Origin: Bradyrhizobium cajani
GTDB lineage: Bacteria; Pseudomonadota; Alphaproteobacteria; Rhizobiales; Xanthobacteraceae
Direction: 5' to 3'
Assembly: GCF_009759665.1 (NCBI RefSeq)
Contig: NZ_WQNE01000007.1
Location: 62,001-126,000 of the forward strand
Length of the DNA stretch: 64,000 bases
Part shown: positions 8,396-17,578 of the stretch, in pieces
Layout of the letters: the number at the start of each line of letters is the position of its first letter
Numbering within the stretch: position 1 is the stretch's first letter
The notes under the pieces: generated by a model
The model's database searches: none
What the model saw: only the letters and a program-made list of their open reading frames with translations
Told to the model about the DNA's origin: nothing
Made by a program: the position numbers and the translations under genes

Positions 8396-8630
8396 CGCCG
8401 GCCGGCTTTCCGAAATATCGACGTGGCCAGCGGGTCAAGACCGCAGTCGACCTCATCAATGACCACTCATTTCCCGATAGGGAGCCCGAAGGAGTCTTGC
8501 TTGCCGCCGGAGCGCCGGTGAGATCATCAACGTCGCGATCCATACCGAAGCGAACGTGCCGATCTACATTGTCGATTTTGGTGAGCAGCTGCTCATCGGC
8601 TGCCTTGAAGAAGAAATCACAGTGCTTTGA
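8392..8630 (+). pseudogene. Second NifZ-like gene with one-base frameshift
   Basis: Read from the ATG overlapping nifZ, the protein starts PKYRRGQRVKTAVDLINDHSF and runs to GAPV near 8518; the sensible continuation IINVAIHTEANVPIYIVDFG through LEEEITVL is in another frame and stops at 8628-8630. Inserting one G in GCGCCGGTGAGATC would restore a protein of about 79 residues. The RGQRV opening and the VDFG/L..C.E ending resemble one half of NifZ. Position and the single lesion suggest a recently lost small nif gene or a sequencing error. Confidence 0.65.
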
Positions 8631-8645
8631 ATGGAGGCTTTCGCC

Positions 8646-9005
8646 ATGAATGCTGCGCTGATGAGAAAGGTAAAGGCCGGGCTGGTGCCTCACCCCAACG
8701 AGCTCGATCGTAAACGGATCGAGCGCGGCTTGAGCTCGCGCAAGCGCTATCTCTACGTCTCGCCGAACGTGACGCCGGTGAGGGGCGGTTACCTCGTCGA
8801 GAGCCCCTGTTGCTCGCGCAACATCGACGAGGATGGCGCACTCATCGATGTCGCGCTGATTCATTATGATGCCGTGACCGGGATCTGGAAGCTGTTTCGC
8901 AAGAACCACGCGCGCGGAATCTGGGAATTTTACAGCCTTTACCATCGGTTGACTTCTGCAATCGACGAATTGAATGCGGATCCGGAGCGTCTGTTTTGGC
9001 AATGA
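8646..9005 (+). CDS. nif-cluster conserved protein of unknown function
   Basis: 119 residues from the ATG at 8646, which has GGAGG nine bases upstream (an ATG at 8631 lacks a site). The sequence is basic at the start (KVKAGLVPHPNELDRKRIERGL), then RYLYVSPNVTPV, a CC pair in VESPCCSRNID, an aromatic FRKNHARGIWEFYSLY and the ending NADPERLFWQ. I recall similar proteins beside nifZ in other diazotrophs (possibly DUF3024), but no function is known to me. It lies 15 bases after the NifZ-like pseudogene, so it belongs to the same transcript. Confidence 0.7.
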   Translation: MNAALMRKVKAGLVPHPNELDRKRIERGLSSRKRYLYVSPNVTPVRGGYLVESPCCSRNIDEDGALIDVALIHYDAVTGIWKLFRKNHARGIWEFYSLYHRLTSAIDELNADPERLFWQ

Positions 9006-9039
9006 TGCCCCGCCTTTCACGAGCCACAGAGGAGCCACG

Positions 9040-9309
9040 ATGGCGCTCACCGCGGAGGAATTGATCGAAATCGAGCGGCTGCTTGCAGCCGATGGCGCCG
9101 AGAAGGGTTCGTTTGTCGAGCTGCAGCGCCGCTTTCCGCAGCTTGCTTGGGTGCGCTGTGATGCGTCGGATGTGGCGGACCAGCCGTTCCGGCAGTTTCC
9201 GCGTTTCGACCTTCATCTGATCGATGGATCGGATCACTGCGTGCAGATTACAGCCGATCCGACGCGGGCGACCGGCATAGTGTTGGCCAAAAGGAATGTT
9301 GGGCGGTGA
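9040..9309 (+). CDS. Small nif-cluster protein, unknown function
   Basis: 89 residues: MALTAEELIEIERLLA, then FPQLAWVRCDASDV, FPRFDLHLIDGSDHC and an ending AKRNVGR. Start chosen for the GAGGAG site seven bases upstream; an in-frame start at 8974 would overlap the previous gene and lacks a site. No signal peptide or membrane segment. Co-directional with the preceding gene (34-base gap). I have seen comparable short proteins downstream of nifZ but cannot name a function. Confidence 0.65.
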   Translation: MALTAEELIEIERLLAADGAEKGSFVELQRRFPQLAWVRCDASDVADQPFRQFPRFDLHLIDGSDHCVQITADPTRATGIVLAKRNVGR

Positions 9310-9360
9310 GCACTGAACTGGCAGAGTATCGGCTTGATGGCGCGCACACTGTGGAGGAGA

Positions 9361-10505
9361 ATGCATCATTCATTCCACTGTCCGATCCCCGATATCACCT
9401 TTGCCGAGCTCTCTGCCGTGGAAACGCTGCTGTGTTCGCCGCAGATCTCCAACGGGCAGATTACTGCGGCGTTTGAGCACGCTTTCGCCGCCTATCTTGG
9501 TCGCAAATATGCTGTTGCGGTCTCGAGTGGTACCATAGGGCTCCTCCTTGCGCTGAGGGCGTTCGGCATTGGTCCCGGGCACGAGGTTATCGCCTCGCCC
9601 TACTCCTTTCGTGAGACCGCGCATGCCATCAGTCTCGCAGGCGCACGAGCGGTATTTGCAGAAATTGACTATTGGTCGGGAGCATTAGTCCCAGCGAGCG
9701 CCGAAGAGCGCATCACGGCCAAAACGCGGGCGATTGTCGCCGGCAATCCCAACGGTCATCCAGCGCCGTGGTCGGAGCTGCGCGCGGTCGCCCAGCGCCA
9801 TCAGCTGATGCTTTTGGAGGATTCCACCGAGGCGATCGGATCGAGCTACAAGGGTGAGCTCGTCGGCCGGTTTGGCGACATCGCGGTGTTCGACTTTGCT
9901 CAGCCGCTGGCCCTAACCTGTGGTGAAGGCGGAATGGTTGTGACCGACGATATCGACATCGCGCTCGGCTTGCGTCGGCATCGCGCCCATCGCCTGGACG
10001 AGCGCTCTTCCGTTGTTGTCGGTAGCACGGCGCCTTATCAGGCCGGCATGAGCGATCTCACGGCTACCTTGGGCCTAGCGCAGCTCAAGCGTCTCGATGA
10101 AATCCTGGAGCGGCGTCGGTTCGTCGAGCAGCTTTATAACGCGCATATGCAATCATTTGAGGGCATCAAGCCGCCTTATGTTGGCCCCGATGTGGTCGAG
10201 GTAAACTGGTTGCTTTATCTCGTTCATCTGGGACGCGCTTCACGCGATCGGGGCGCGACGCCATTATCGATGATCTGCGCGGCGCGCAGGTTGAATCCAC
10301 CGCCTATAGCCAACCGCTACACTTGCAACAACACTACTTTGACTTCGGCTATCGGCGTGGCGATTTCCTGGTTGCGGAAAGAATCGCAGATCGCGCTCTT
10401 GCCCTTCCGTTTCACACCCATCTCACGAACAAGCAGATCGAGTTTATCGTGGAGACCATGAAAGATGCGTCGATAAACGTGGGAGCGGGTGCCGCGATTT
10501 ACTAA
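9361..10505 (+). pseudogene. DegT/DnrJ/EryC1-like protein, frameshifted near its 3' end
   Basis: The first ~300 residues read as a fold-type I aminotransferase-like protein (FAAYLGRKYAVAVSSGTIGL, VIASPYSFRETAHA, AIVAGNPNGHPAPW, LLEDSTEAIGSSYKG). The end (QHYFDFGYRRGDFLVAERIA to INVGAGAAIY) is in another frame; the switch lies between about 10230 and 10262. The usual PLP-lysine position before GEGG reads FDFAQPLALTCGEGG, with Leu where Lys is expected, so even an intact version would not be a standard aminotransferase. Start ATG at 9361 follows GGAGGAG. The gene is co-directional with the nif genes. Confidence 0.7.
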
Positions 10506-10852
10506 GATGATCGTCATCCACGACACGGAAGAACGAGGGTTGAATGGCGGTGAGCGTGGTATTTCTCATCGCGAGAGATGAGCAACGGACCGAGGATACG
10601 TCCTTTGTGGCAGCGTTGTCGGATAGCATGGCGGGAGCGTGCCGGATGCCGCTGGAGGTATGCACTTGTCTTAGAGCAGCAAGAGAAATGCTCCAAGCGA
10701 GCGCGAAGAAGCCCTTCTCGATAGCAGAGAAGGCGGCGCGTCCAAGGCTGGCGTGAGAGCCTACGCGCCGAGGTGCCCAAAACTAAGCACATCACAGTCG
10801 AGATTCTCGGTGTCCGTTCAGGATCTTTAGAGTTATCAAAGCAGGTTATGGT
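10506..10852. other. Spacer with no convincing gene
   Basis: About 350 bases. A 70-codon plus-strand frame (10544-10756, starting MAVSVVFLIARDE) is present but unrecognised, and a longer minus-strand frame opposes the neighbours. No promoter motif found. Confidence 0.35.
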
Positions 10853-11074
10853 ATGAACTCGCAACAAGTCATCATCCACGTCCGCTTCGCTCCGAACGGA
10901 AGGGTGATCCAAATCAGCGAGCGTCCGGCGAAGCTCACGCCGAACCAGTGGTTTGACGTCCTCAACGCCCGTGCCAGCTCGGCTTATCGGGCGCTCGCTC
11001 GTGGCCGTGGGATTTTTCAGCTGAGCCGGACTGCGATCGAAGCCTTCAAGCAGGAAACTGCGAGGCCGGGATGA
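10853..11074 (+). CDS. Small protein, operon with the second Rieske gene
   Basis: 73 residues: MNSQQVIIHVRFAPNGRV, then ERPAKLTPNQWFDVLNAR and LARGRGIFQLSRTAIEAFK. The stop overlaps the Rieske start (ATGA), which argues for translational coupling and a real gene. No known motif, no cysteine. Its role is probably linked to the Rieske protein, but this is inference from the overlap alone. Confidence 0.6.
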   Translation: MNSQQVIIHVRFAPNGRVIQISERPAKLTPNQWFDVLNARASSAYRALARGRGIFQLSRTAIEAFKQETARPG

Positions 11075-11544
11075 GCGAACCTGTAATCGGCAACCTGATG
11101 AGCGGTCACATCGAGGTTTTTGTCGTCTGTCCGGCCGATGCCATCGAGGGGAGTGGGGCCATGAGCTTTAGCCTGTCGCGGATTGACGATAAGGGCGAGA
11201 GCCGGCCGCTTCCGATTATTGTGGTGCGCACCTTCGGCAATGACTATTTTGGTTACGTGAATCGTTGTCCGCATGAGAACGTCTGGCTGAATATCGGCTC
11301 CGGTACGTTTTTCTCGGCAGACCGCTCCTTTCTTAGATGCGGCCGGCACGGTGCAAGATTCGAGGTCGACACAGGGATGTGCATCGACGGCCCCTGCGAT
11401 GGCCAATCGCTTGAGCCGGTAGCGCTCGCCGTAATCGAAGGTGACGTCTGCCTGTGCGGCGTCAAGCTGCTCGAGGACGACCGGTTTGGCGACCCCTTCG
11501 GGGACAGCGACGAAACCATGGATGTCACGATCCATCCGGACTAA
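11071..11544 (+). CDS. Rieske-type [2Fe-2S] ferredoxin, second copy
   Basis: 157 residues with C66-P-H68 and C90-G-R-H93 as cluster ligands, followed by DTGMCIDGPCDG, the same layout as the Rieske protein at 1405-1800. The N-terminus is longer and the C-terminus acidic (DPFGDSDETMDV). Soluble, no signal peptide. It overlaps the small gene before it by four bases. Likely an electron carrier for nitrogen fixation or cofactor synthesis; the partner is unknown. Confidence 0.85.
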   Translation: MSEPVIGNLMSGHIEVFVVCPADAIEGSGAMSFSLSRIDDKGESRPLPIIVVRTFGNDYFGYVNRCPHENVWLNIGSGTFFSADRSFLRCGRHGARFEVDTGMCIDGPCDGQSLEPVALAVIEGDVCLCGVKLLEDDRFGDPFGDSDETMDVTIHPD

Positions 11545-12488
11545 CGGGCCTATCGCTTTATTGTGCTCAAGCTGCCTTAGGGCGCTTTGCCCTCGCCGTT
11601 GTACGCGTGAGCGTTGGTAGATGCGTGCCACAGCTTTTGATGACGGGCACCTCGTCGGATTGCGGCCTTGCACTCCACGACCTGCGCAGCACCAACAAGC
11701 TGCTCTTGCGCCGGCTCGTCAAATCGAGCCGGCAGCGGGACATGCCTCCTACCGCCGTGGATATGTTTGAGGGGAAATGCCCCCGGCGGCTGGAAGTTCG
11801 CCGAGGGCATCGTCTGGGCGTGGAGAATGGCGGGACCCAGACTGACAGGATCGTTTGGGGATGAGGAATGACGATCCTGTGTCAGAAGGCCGGCCGGTGC
11901 AGCTGGCGTTATTGCCGGCGCTGCAACTGCCATGCCAAACCTCGGCTTGTGCGACGCTCTTAGCGAATGGCGCCACCATCGTCAGTAAGGGCCGGTTAGA
12001 GCGTGCTCGTTGTTCCGCATTTCCGGCTGAAAGCGCGCGTCTTGACGTGTATCGTGTGAAGCGTGATCCCAATTTGGGACCGCTGTATTATGTTTTAACG
12101 TTGCTGCCGATGGGGATGCGACCGGCTTGGTCTGCAGCCTCAAAGGTGGCTCGGCGTTCATCCCTGCCTCTTTGGGCTCTCGCGACGGGCGCTATCTGTT
12201 GAGCAAACGATGGATGGGCAGCGGCGGAGCGCAGCGTCCAGCTTCAGGGCGAAAAAGATGCTGTAGGCTCGCGCCGGTCAATGTGGCCAGCCGCTCACCC
12301 ATGGCAGAACACGGCGCTCGATCCGCCGCACGATCTTCGAGCTCCTCGCTAGGCGGCTCGAGGGTCATGAAGATCGCTGCTCATTCCAAGATACGATAGC
12401 GCAAGAGCTGGACCAAATAACCGAGCGTCTCGGTTGTTCTGCGTACGATGCAGAAGGTTGAACGGGAGGTCAAACGCTAAGCGAGGTT
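11545..12488. other. Degraded stretch without an intact gene
   Basis: Nearly 1 kb. Fragments such as GGWKFAEGIVWAWRMAGPRLTGSFG (plus, around 11780-11865) look protein-like but are short and open at neither end. I see no ribosome sites of note and no complete family signature. Confidence 0.4.
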
Positions 12489-12504
12489 TGTCGTGGCCGA
12501 AACA
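12489..12504. promoter_or_regulatory. NifA upstream activator site
   Basis: TGTCGTGGCCGAAACA is a perfect TGT-N10-ACA element, 85 bases before a sigma54 promoter. Confidence 0.7.
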
Positions 12505-12589
12505 GAGGCGAACAACATTGTCGTAACCTTCGCAACAATCGTGAGTCGCGCAAAGCAAGGGATCGTTGCGGAGGCGAACGTTACGCATC

Positions 12590-12605
12590 TGGTGTGCAAC
12601 TTGCT
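12590..12605 (+). promoter_or_regulatory. sigma54 promoter upstream of the [2Fe-2S] ferredoxin gene
   Basis: TGGTGTGCAACTTGCT has GG-N10-GC and a TTGCT -12 box. The next intact gene starts about 290 bases downstream. The leader contains short open frames (for example IKEAGLDAKISIADRR around 12670-12725) that may be the remains of a gene. Confidence 0.7.
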
Positions 12606-12892
12606 TTGGAGAAGTTGGATGGTGAGCAAGCGGGAGCAGAAAGATCGTGATGATGGCTGAAGAGGTTGGAGTTGATCAAGGAGGCTGGTCTGGACGCCAA
12701 GATATCTATCGCTGATCGTCGGCGACGACCATCACTATGGCACCCGCTCATTTTGCCTGCTTTGGCGAGCGCGTGTAGGAATCATTAGCATTAATTGGTC
12801 GATGCGGCGTTTAGTCGTAAGAGATTGTTGGGGGCGATGTGCTCGCATCTTGTCTCTTCTCAGATGAAGCCCATCGATCACAGGATAGGCGC

Positions 12893-13240
12893 ATGAACTC
12901 AGAAACCGAATTCGAGCTTCCTCAACTTTATAGACATCATGTCTTTGCCTGCAACACGCAGCGTCCGCCAACTCATCCGCACGGCAGCTGTGGCGCCTCC
13001 GGCGCACAACCCCTATGGGATCGAATGGCCAAGGCGATCGAAGCGCAAGGCCTCAACGATATTGGCTTCACGATGGCGGGCTGCCTTGGCTTTTGTAACT
13101 CTGGTCCCTTGATGGTCGTCTATCCCGATGGAGTGTGGTATCGCGCGTCCACGCCTGAGGATGTCGACGAAATCGTAAACTCCCACCTCGCGCAAGGCAA
13201 ACGTGTCGACCGCCTTGTCATGGTGTTAAAGCGAACCTAA
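12893..13240 (+). CDS. Thioredoxin-like [2Fe-2S] ferredoxin
   Basis: 115 residues. Cysteines fit the thioredoxin-fold 2Fe-2S ferredoxin pattern: FACNTQRPP near the start, HGSCGASGAQ, then AGCLGFCNSGP; the end (VVYPDGVWYRASTPEDVDEIV) matches the conserved C-terminal strand and helix of this family. It probably carries electrons to nitrogenase-related reactions, since a NifA/sigma54 promoter pair lies upstream. Start ATG at 12893; the ribosome site is weak. No co-directional partner follows before the insertion sequences. Confidence 0.85.
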   Translation: MNSETEFELPQLYRHHVFACNTQRPPTHPHGSCGASGAQPLWDRMAKAIEAQGLNDIGFTMAGCLGFCNSGPLMVVYPDGVWYRASTPEDVDEIVNSHLAQGKRVDRLVMVLKRT

Positions 13241-13629
13241 CGGCTCGATTAGCGGCCACTTGCCAAGGCTAGCAAGCATCGACGGCTAGCGCGGCGATGA
13301 GCTGGCCGCTCGGAGGTCAGATCGTCTGAGATAGAGCGTAGCCATCACGCCCCGGATTTGAGAACAGCAAGTCATTGACGTTTTCGCGGCGTGCCGCCTT
13401 TCTTCTCCGGCCCAAGCGGCAAATGGCGGCCTTTGCAACGCGCGTGCTGGGTCGATCTGTTTGTGTACCGTCACCGCTTGCCGCGCGACCCGGAGTTCAC
13501 AGCGAGAGCAGTGCTGGGCTCCCCGCGTCTCGTGAGATAACGCGTACTTGACGCGTCATCTCGCTCTGTTTGCACCGCGGTGAGGTTAGGGACGCGCTCG
13601 ATGAGCTCGCCGCGTCCGGTTTGATCAAA
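13241..13629. other. Spacer before the insertion sequences
   Basis: About 390 bases with no gene I can support. Probably a mosaic of IS-flanking remnants. Confidence 0.35.
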
Positions 13630-13711
13630 CGGATCCCCTGAAATGGACCCCGATTTGGGACCAGAGGCTTAGTTGGAAAAAGGCCGCTCCGTCTGATAGA
13701 CGGAGTGAGCA

Positions 13712-14002
13712 ATGACGAAGAAGACGAGACGCAAGATCGACGCGGCACTGAAGGCAAAGATCGCGCTGGAGGCGGTGCGGGAGCAGGCGACGGTGGCCGA
13801 TTTGGCCCAGCGCTACGAGGTTCACCCGAACCAGATCTATGCCTGGAAGAAGCAAGTGCTGGAAAAGGCGGCCCGGGCCTTTGACGCGGGTGTCGGGCGG
13901 GAGCGCGAGGACGCTCGCGAACGTGAGATCGAGAAGCTGCACGCCAAGATAGGACAACTGACAGTCGAGCACGATTTTTTAGTGCGGAGGTCCGGAAGAT
14001 GA
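13712..14002 (+). CDS. IS3-family transposase OrfA
   Basis: 96 residues with a helix-turn-helix: [21 protein letters not shown] and [16 protein letters not shown], then a leucine-zipper-like C-terminus ([16 protein letters not shown]). OrfA binds the IS ends and is normally fused to OrfB by frameshifting. The orfB frame begins at the overlapping ATG 13999. Because orfB has lost its catalytic core the element cannot move by itself. Confidence 0.85.
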   Translation: MTKKTRRKIDAALKAKIALEAVREQATVADLAQRYEVHPNQIYAWKKQVLEKAARAFDAGVGREREDAREREIEKLHAKIGQLTVEHDFLVRRSGR

Positions 14003-14620
14003 GCACGCCGGACCGTCGAGCAATGCTCGATCGCGCCGATAAGGCGCGGTCGATCCGCCGGCAATGCATGTTGCTTGGCATCGCGCGCTCTGGCGTCTAC
14101 CGGCCGCCGCGACCGGCCAACGACAACGACCTTGCTCTGATGCGGCGGGTCGACGAGCTGTTCACCGCCTGGCCGTTCCTGGGGTCGCGGCGAATGACCG
14201 CGATGCTGAAGACTGAGGGGCTTCAGGACAATCGCAAGCGCGTGCAGCGCTTGATGCGCAAGATGGGCATCGCGGCGCTGGGACCGAAGCCGAACACGAC
14301 GAAGCCGGCGCCGGGCCACAAGATCTATCCCTATCTGCTGCGCAACATGACGATCGACCGGCCGAACCAGGTGTGGGCGGCCGACATCACGTATTTGCCC
14401 ACCGGCCGTGGCTTTCTTTATCTCGTTGAAGGGCTATGCCGACGGTCGCGAGGCCAAGGCAGGAATCGCAAACTGGATCGCCTTCTACAACGGTCGTCGC
14501 CTTCATCAGGCACTCGGCTATCGCGCGCCGATGGCGGTCTGGCGCGAACGGATGCAGGCTTCGAAGGCTGTGGACATGATGGACAACGCTGACGAGACTG
14601 GGCAAGAACGTCTCGCAAAG
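13999..14620 (+). pseudogene. IS3-family transposase OrfB, catalytic core deleted
   Basis: The N-terminal part (RRQCMLLGIARSGVYRPP, FLGSRRMTAMLKTEG) runs into the first catalytic block RPNQVWAADITYLPTGRGFLYLVE, then near 14430 jumps to the C-terminal block GYADGREAKAGIANWIAFYN and RRLHQALGYRAPMAVW in another frame. The segment with the second Asp and the Glu of the DDE triad is missing, so the enzyme is dead. Confidence 0.85.
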
Positions 14621-14721
14621 CCTGACAGGATCAAAGTCGGGGCAGCTTGCCGGGCAGCCTCTGCTTCTACGAGCTATATCAGCCGCGTTCTGTTGATATG
14701 GAATCACGCCGGCCCTCGCGA

Positions 14722-16154
14722 CTACTTGGCCAGGCTCGCGATGAACCCCTGAATGCCGAATATGCTTAGAACCCGGGTGAAGTTATAGCTCAGCACCATC
14801 AGGCTGCACTCTCCACGCACCTTGTCAAAGCCACGCAGCAAGAAATGTCGGTATCCAGCGCGGCACTTAAGTGTACCGAAGGGGTGCTCGACCACGGCGG
14901 AACGGCGTCGCATCATTGCACCGGCATCGCGCATCCGGGCCAGATGTCGTTCGACAACGTCCTCATGCTCCCAGCGGTAAACGATCCGCAGCTTCGCCTT
15001 TTCCGTCAGGCAGGCCGCGCAAAGAGCAGGAGCCACAAGCAGCAACGCGGGCCGCATAACGGATCTGTAATTTGCCGGCAGCATCCCGTTTGCGACCATT
15101 CATCGGCTTGAGCCGTTCTCCTGCCGGTCAGTGGTAGACATCGGTATCGGCGTCATAGTGGAAATCACCACGACCAAAACGTCCCTGTGCAGCGAGGCGC
15201 TGATTCCGTTCCGCTGGCGGGACATAGGCCGTGACCGCATCCGCTTCGCAGGCCCTCAACGTCTCACCGTTGTAGTATCCTGCATCAGCCATTGCCGTCA
15301 GTGTCGTGACCCCAAGTGCCGCCTTGGCCGCCGCCGCCATCGCATATAATTGGCCACTATCATTGCCGTCATTGACCACCTCGCTCGCGACGATCAGCTT
15401 GTGTTTTTCGTCGACAGCGAGCTGTACATTATATCCGGCGACTGTGTGGCCTCCCTTCGTCAGGAGGCGAGCGTCAGCGTCTGTCCGCGACAACTGTAGC
15501 TCGCCGTTCCCTTCCAGGCGATCGAGATCCGCCTTAGTGCGGGTTCGTCTCTCCATCAGTGCCGCCAGCTTTTCGGGTGTCGGTAGGTCTCGTATGTCTT
15601 TGCAATCGATCGACGAGGGCATCTGCGCGGCTTCAGCCGCATCGTTCGCCTCTAGTGCGTTTGCATAGGCTTCTATGTCGCATTCGAGCGCCCTGAGGCG
15701 CTCCGCCAGCTTCCTCTGCGTGGTGATGCCCGCTCGCATCGCCACGAAAGAAGGCGCTATCGATGGCCACGAGTTCACCACCCAGAAGATCGAGCGAGCG
15801 CGCCAGAAAGACGGAGTCTCTGTTCGCGGCCTTCAACGCCGACCCGTTCTCCTTATGGAAATTGGCTATGGTTCGATAGCCCGGAACGAGCCCGCGCAAT
15901 AGCCAGATTAGTTCCAAATTGCGCCTGCCTCTCGCTCGAGGCGACGCGAGGGGCGGATCTGATTGATATAGCCGTAGAGATAGAGCTTCAGCAGATCTGC
16001 CGGATCATATGGCGGCTGTCCCGCTCCGTTCTGGTGTCGAAAACCAGTGCAACCAGATCAAGGTTCGCAACGTAGGCGTCGATTGCCCGCACCGGATGGC
16101 CGCGTCGACGTAGTCCTCGACACGCGGTGGCAGGAGGCTGGTCTGCTCGCGGCA
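14722..16154 (-). pseudogene. IS1182-like transposase remnant
   Basis: Read leftward, pieces of one transposase appear in order but in different frames: MPRADQ and SLLPPRVEDYVDAAIR (about 16150-16070), DAYVANLDLVAL, YDPADLLKLYLYGYINQIRP, NLELIWLLRGLVPGYRTIANF, the long block TKADLDRLEGNGELQLSRTDADARLLTKG (15781-15128), and the end HPFGTLKCRAGYRHFLLRG to FIASLAK (stop at 14722). Several frameshifts and a stop inactivate it. Confidence 0.8.
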
Positions 16155-16388
16155 TGAACCGCGTTTGAATGCACGAATCATCATGCGAAGAACCGTACAC
16201 CATCGCGCACCCAGGATTCTTGCCCAGTCTCTGACGCGTTGACCACATGCCCACAGCAACAGCAGCAGACAGGGTTTCTCGCAGCGTGATAGAAACGGAT
16301 CAGGAGCGGTCAGTTTCCAACTAACAAACCTGTTCAAGCGGTCCCGCTCCGCGGATCCATTTCACCCCTTTCTGATCCTGTTCTAGCG
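16155..16388. other. IS-flanking remnant
   Basis: No gene. GGATCCATTTCACCCC near 16353 is similar in complement to the IS3-type left end (GGATCCCCTGAAATGG near 13631), which suggests another IS end. Confidence 0.35.
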
Positions 16389-17120
16389 TCAGAACTTGTA
16401 AGTGACGCCGCCGCTGACGAGCCACGGGTCGATGTTGGCGCGACCGGTGACGGCAAGCGCATTGTTTACGGTCGCGGAGTACTCCGGCCGCAGCCATAGC
16501 TTCTTCACGTCAAAGTTGAGGCCCCAGTGCCGATCAAGCATGTAATCGAAGCCAAATTGGACCGCCGCGCCGAATTGGTTGCTGATGCGCAAATCCGTAA
16601 CGGCAAGGCCAGCGAGCGACGTATTGGCAGCCGATTGGTTGAAGAATGCGGTGTAGTTGATGCCCGCGCCGATATAGGGCTTGAGCGCGCCGAAATCGGT
16701 GAAGTGATATTGCAGGGTCAGTGTTGGCGGCAACAGCCAGGCTTTGCCGATATCGAGGCCAGTGAGCGCGCCATTGCCGCTGATGTGATGGCTAGTTACG
16801 CCGAGAATGAGTTCGGCGGCAACGTTTCTCGTGAAGAAATAGGTGATGTCGAGCTCGGGTATGACTTGATCGCTGATCGAAAGCCCAGAACTTGGTGAGG
16901 ACAGCGAGGGCACCCCGGCGACGCTGACTGAGCTGCCTTCGGTGTCCGGCAAAACGCCAAGTACGCGCAGGCGGATCATCCATGGATTGAAGGGTTCGAT
17001 CGGGGGCGCTTTATAGTAGATCGGCGCCTGGCCCAGATCTGCAGCCTGTACCGGGATGCTGACCAACGAGGTTGCTAGCGCGAGGAGTGACGCCCTCGTC
17101 AGAACTGTCCTTGTTCTCAT
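16389..17120 (-). CDS. OmpW-family outer-membrane protein
   Basis: 243 residues with a signal peptide (hydrophobic stretch to about residue 27, ending VQAADLG), then an eight-strand barrel pattern: NPWMIRLRVLGVLPD, PELDITYFFTRNVAAELI, LPPTLTLQYHF, LKPYIGAGINYTAFF, AVQFGFDYML, and the terminal WLVSGGVTYKF with the C-terminal Phe required for outer-membrane insertion. Start chosen at the ATG behind GGAG; a start four codons earlier exists. A perfect FixK-type box lies 74 bases upstream, so it is likely induced at low oxygen. OmpW proteins form narrow hydrophobic channels; the ligand here is unknown. Confidence 0.9.
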   Translation of the reverse strand: MRTRTVLTRASLLALATSLVSIPVQAADLGQAPIYYKAPPIEPFNPWMIRLRVLGVLPDTEGSSVSVAGVPSLSSPSSGLSISDQVIPELDITYFFTRNVAAELILGVTSHHISGNGALTGLDIGKAWLLPPTLTLQYHFTDFGALKPYIGAGINYTAFFNQSAANTSLAGLAVTDLRISNQFGAAVQFGFDYMLDRHWGLNFDVKKLWLRPEYSATVNNALAVTGRANIDPWLVSGGVTYKF

Positions 17121-17193
17121 CGAATTCTCCATTCCAGAATCCGTGCGAAGAGCCGCACGATATCTCTGTCACACACCGGGAAGGGCGGAGGAT

Positions 17194-17207
17194 TTGATGC
17201 TGATCAA
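17194..17207. promoter_or_regulatory. FixK/FNR-type box upstream of ompW
   Basis: TTGATGCTGATCAA is a perfect TTGAT-N4-ATCAA element centred about 80 bases before the ompW start, a distance that fits an activator site near -41 with a 40-base leader. Confidence 0.75.
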
Positions 17208-17578
17208 AATGGAAGCGAGCAGAGCGCAATTATGCCGCTAAGTTGCATAATGATCACTGCCGCGCAGGGTCGAGATCTGTTCTGATCCTTATTCAATTCA
17301 AGAGAGGCGGGTCTGTTCAAGAAGCCGCATCTCGGATTGTTGCTCTGATCCAATCCAGGCCGCGGACATTATGCGCGACAAAGGCTGCACCTGTCACCGC
17401 CTCTCACAAGAGTGAGAAGCGCGGCGATCGAGCGCAATATAGACGATGCCACTTACGGGCAGCCACTCGCGCGGGCCGTCTTAGCGAAGGTCCCGTCGCT
17501 TATTGCCCGTGAAGGAAGCCGGAGTGGGAAACGTCATCCTTACTTTATTGATCGACTGGGGGCCGCTCCTTCGTTTCC
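17208..17578. other. Spacer between ompW and the ArsC-like gene
   Basis: About 370 bases with no convincing gene or promoter other than the FixK box at its left edge. Confidence 0.4.

Larger units (their letters stand above)
13630..14660 (+). mobile_element. IS3-family insertion sequence, internally deleted
   Basis: Contains an intact orfA and a truncated orfB. Likely left end CCTGAAATGGACCCCGAT near 13635; the right end near 14625-14645 carries GACAGGATCAAAGTCGGGG, whose complement (CCCCGACTTTGATC) partly matches the left end. Boundaries are approximate; no target duplication could be identified. Confidence 0.6.

Noticed and set aside
8220..9050. Long minus-strand open frame (276 codons) across nifZ and the genes after it
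   Set aside because: Antisense to genes with clear families and ribosome sites; no signature of its own.
12600..12892. Short gene-like fragments after the sigma54 promoter
   Set aside because: Too short and without start signals to call a gene; noted as leader only.
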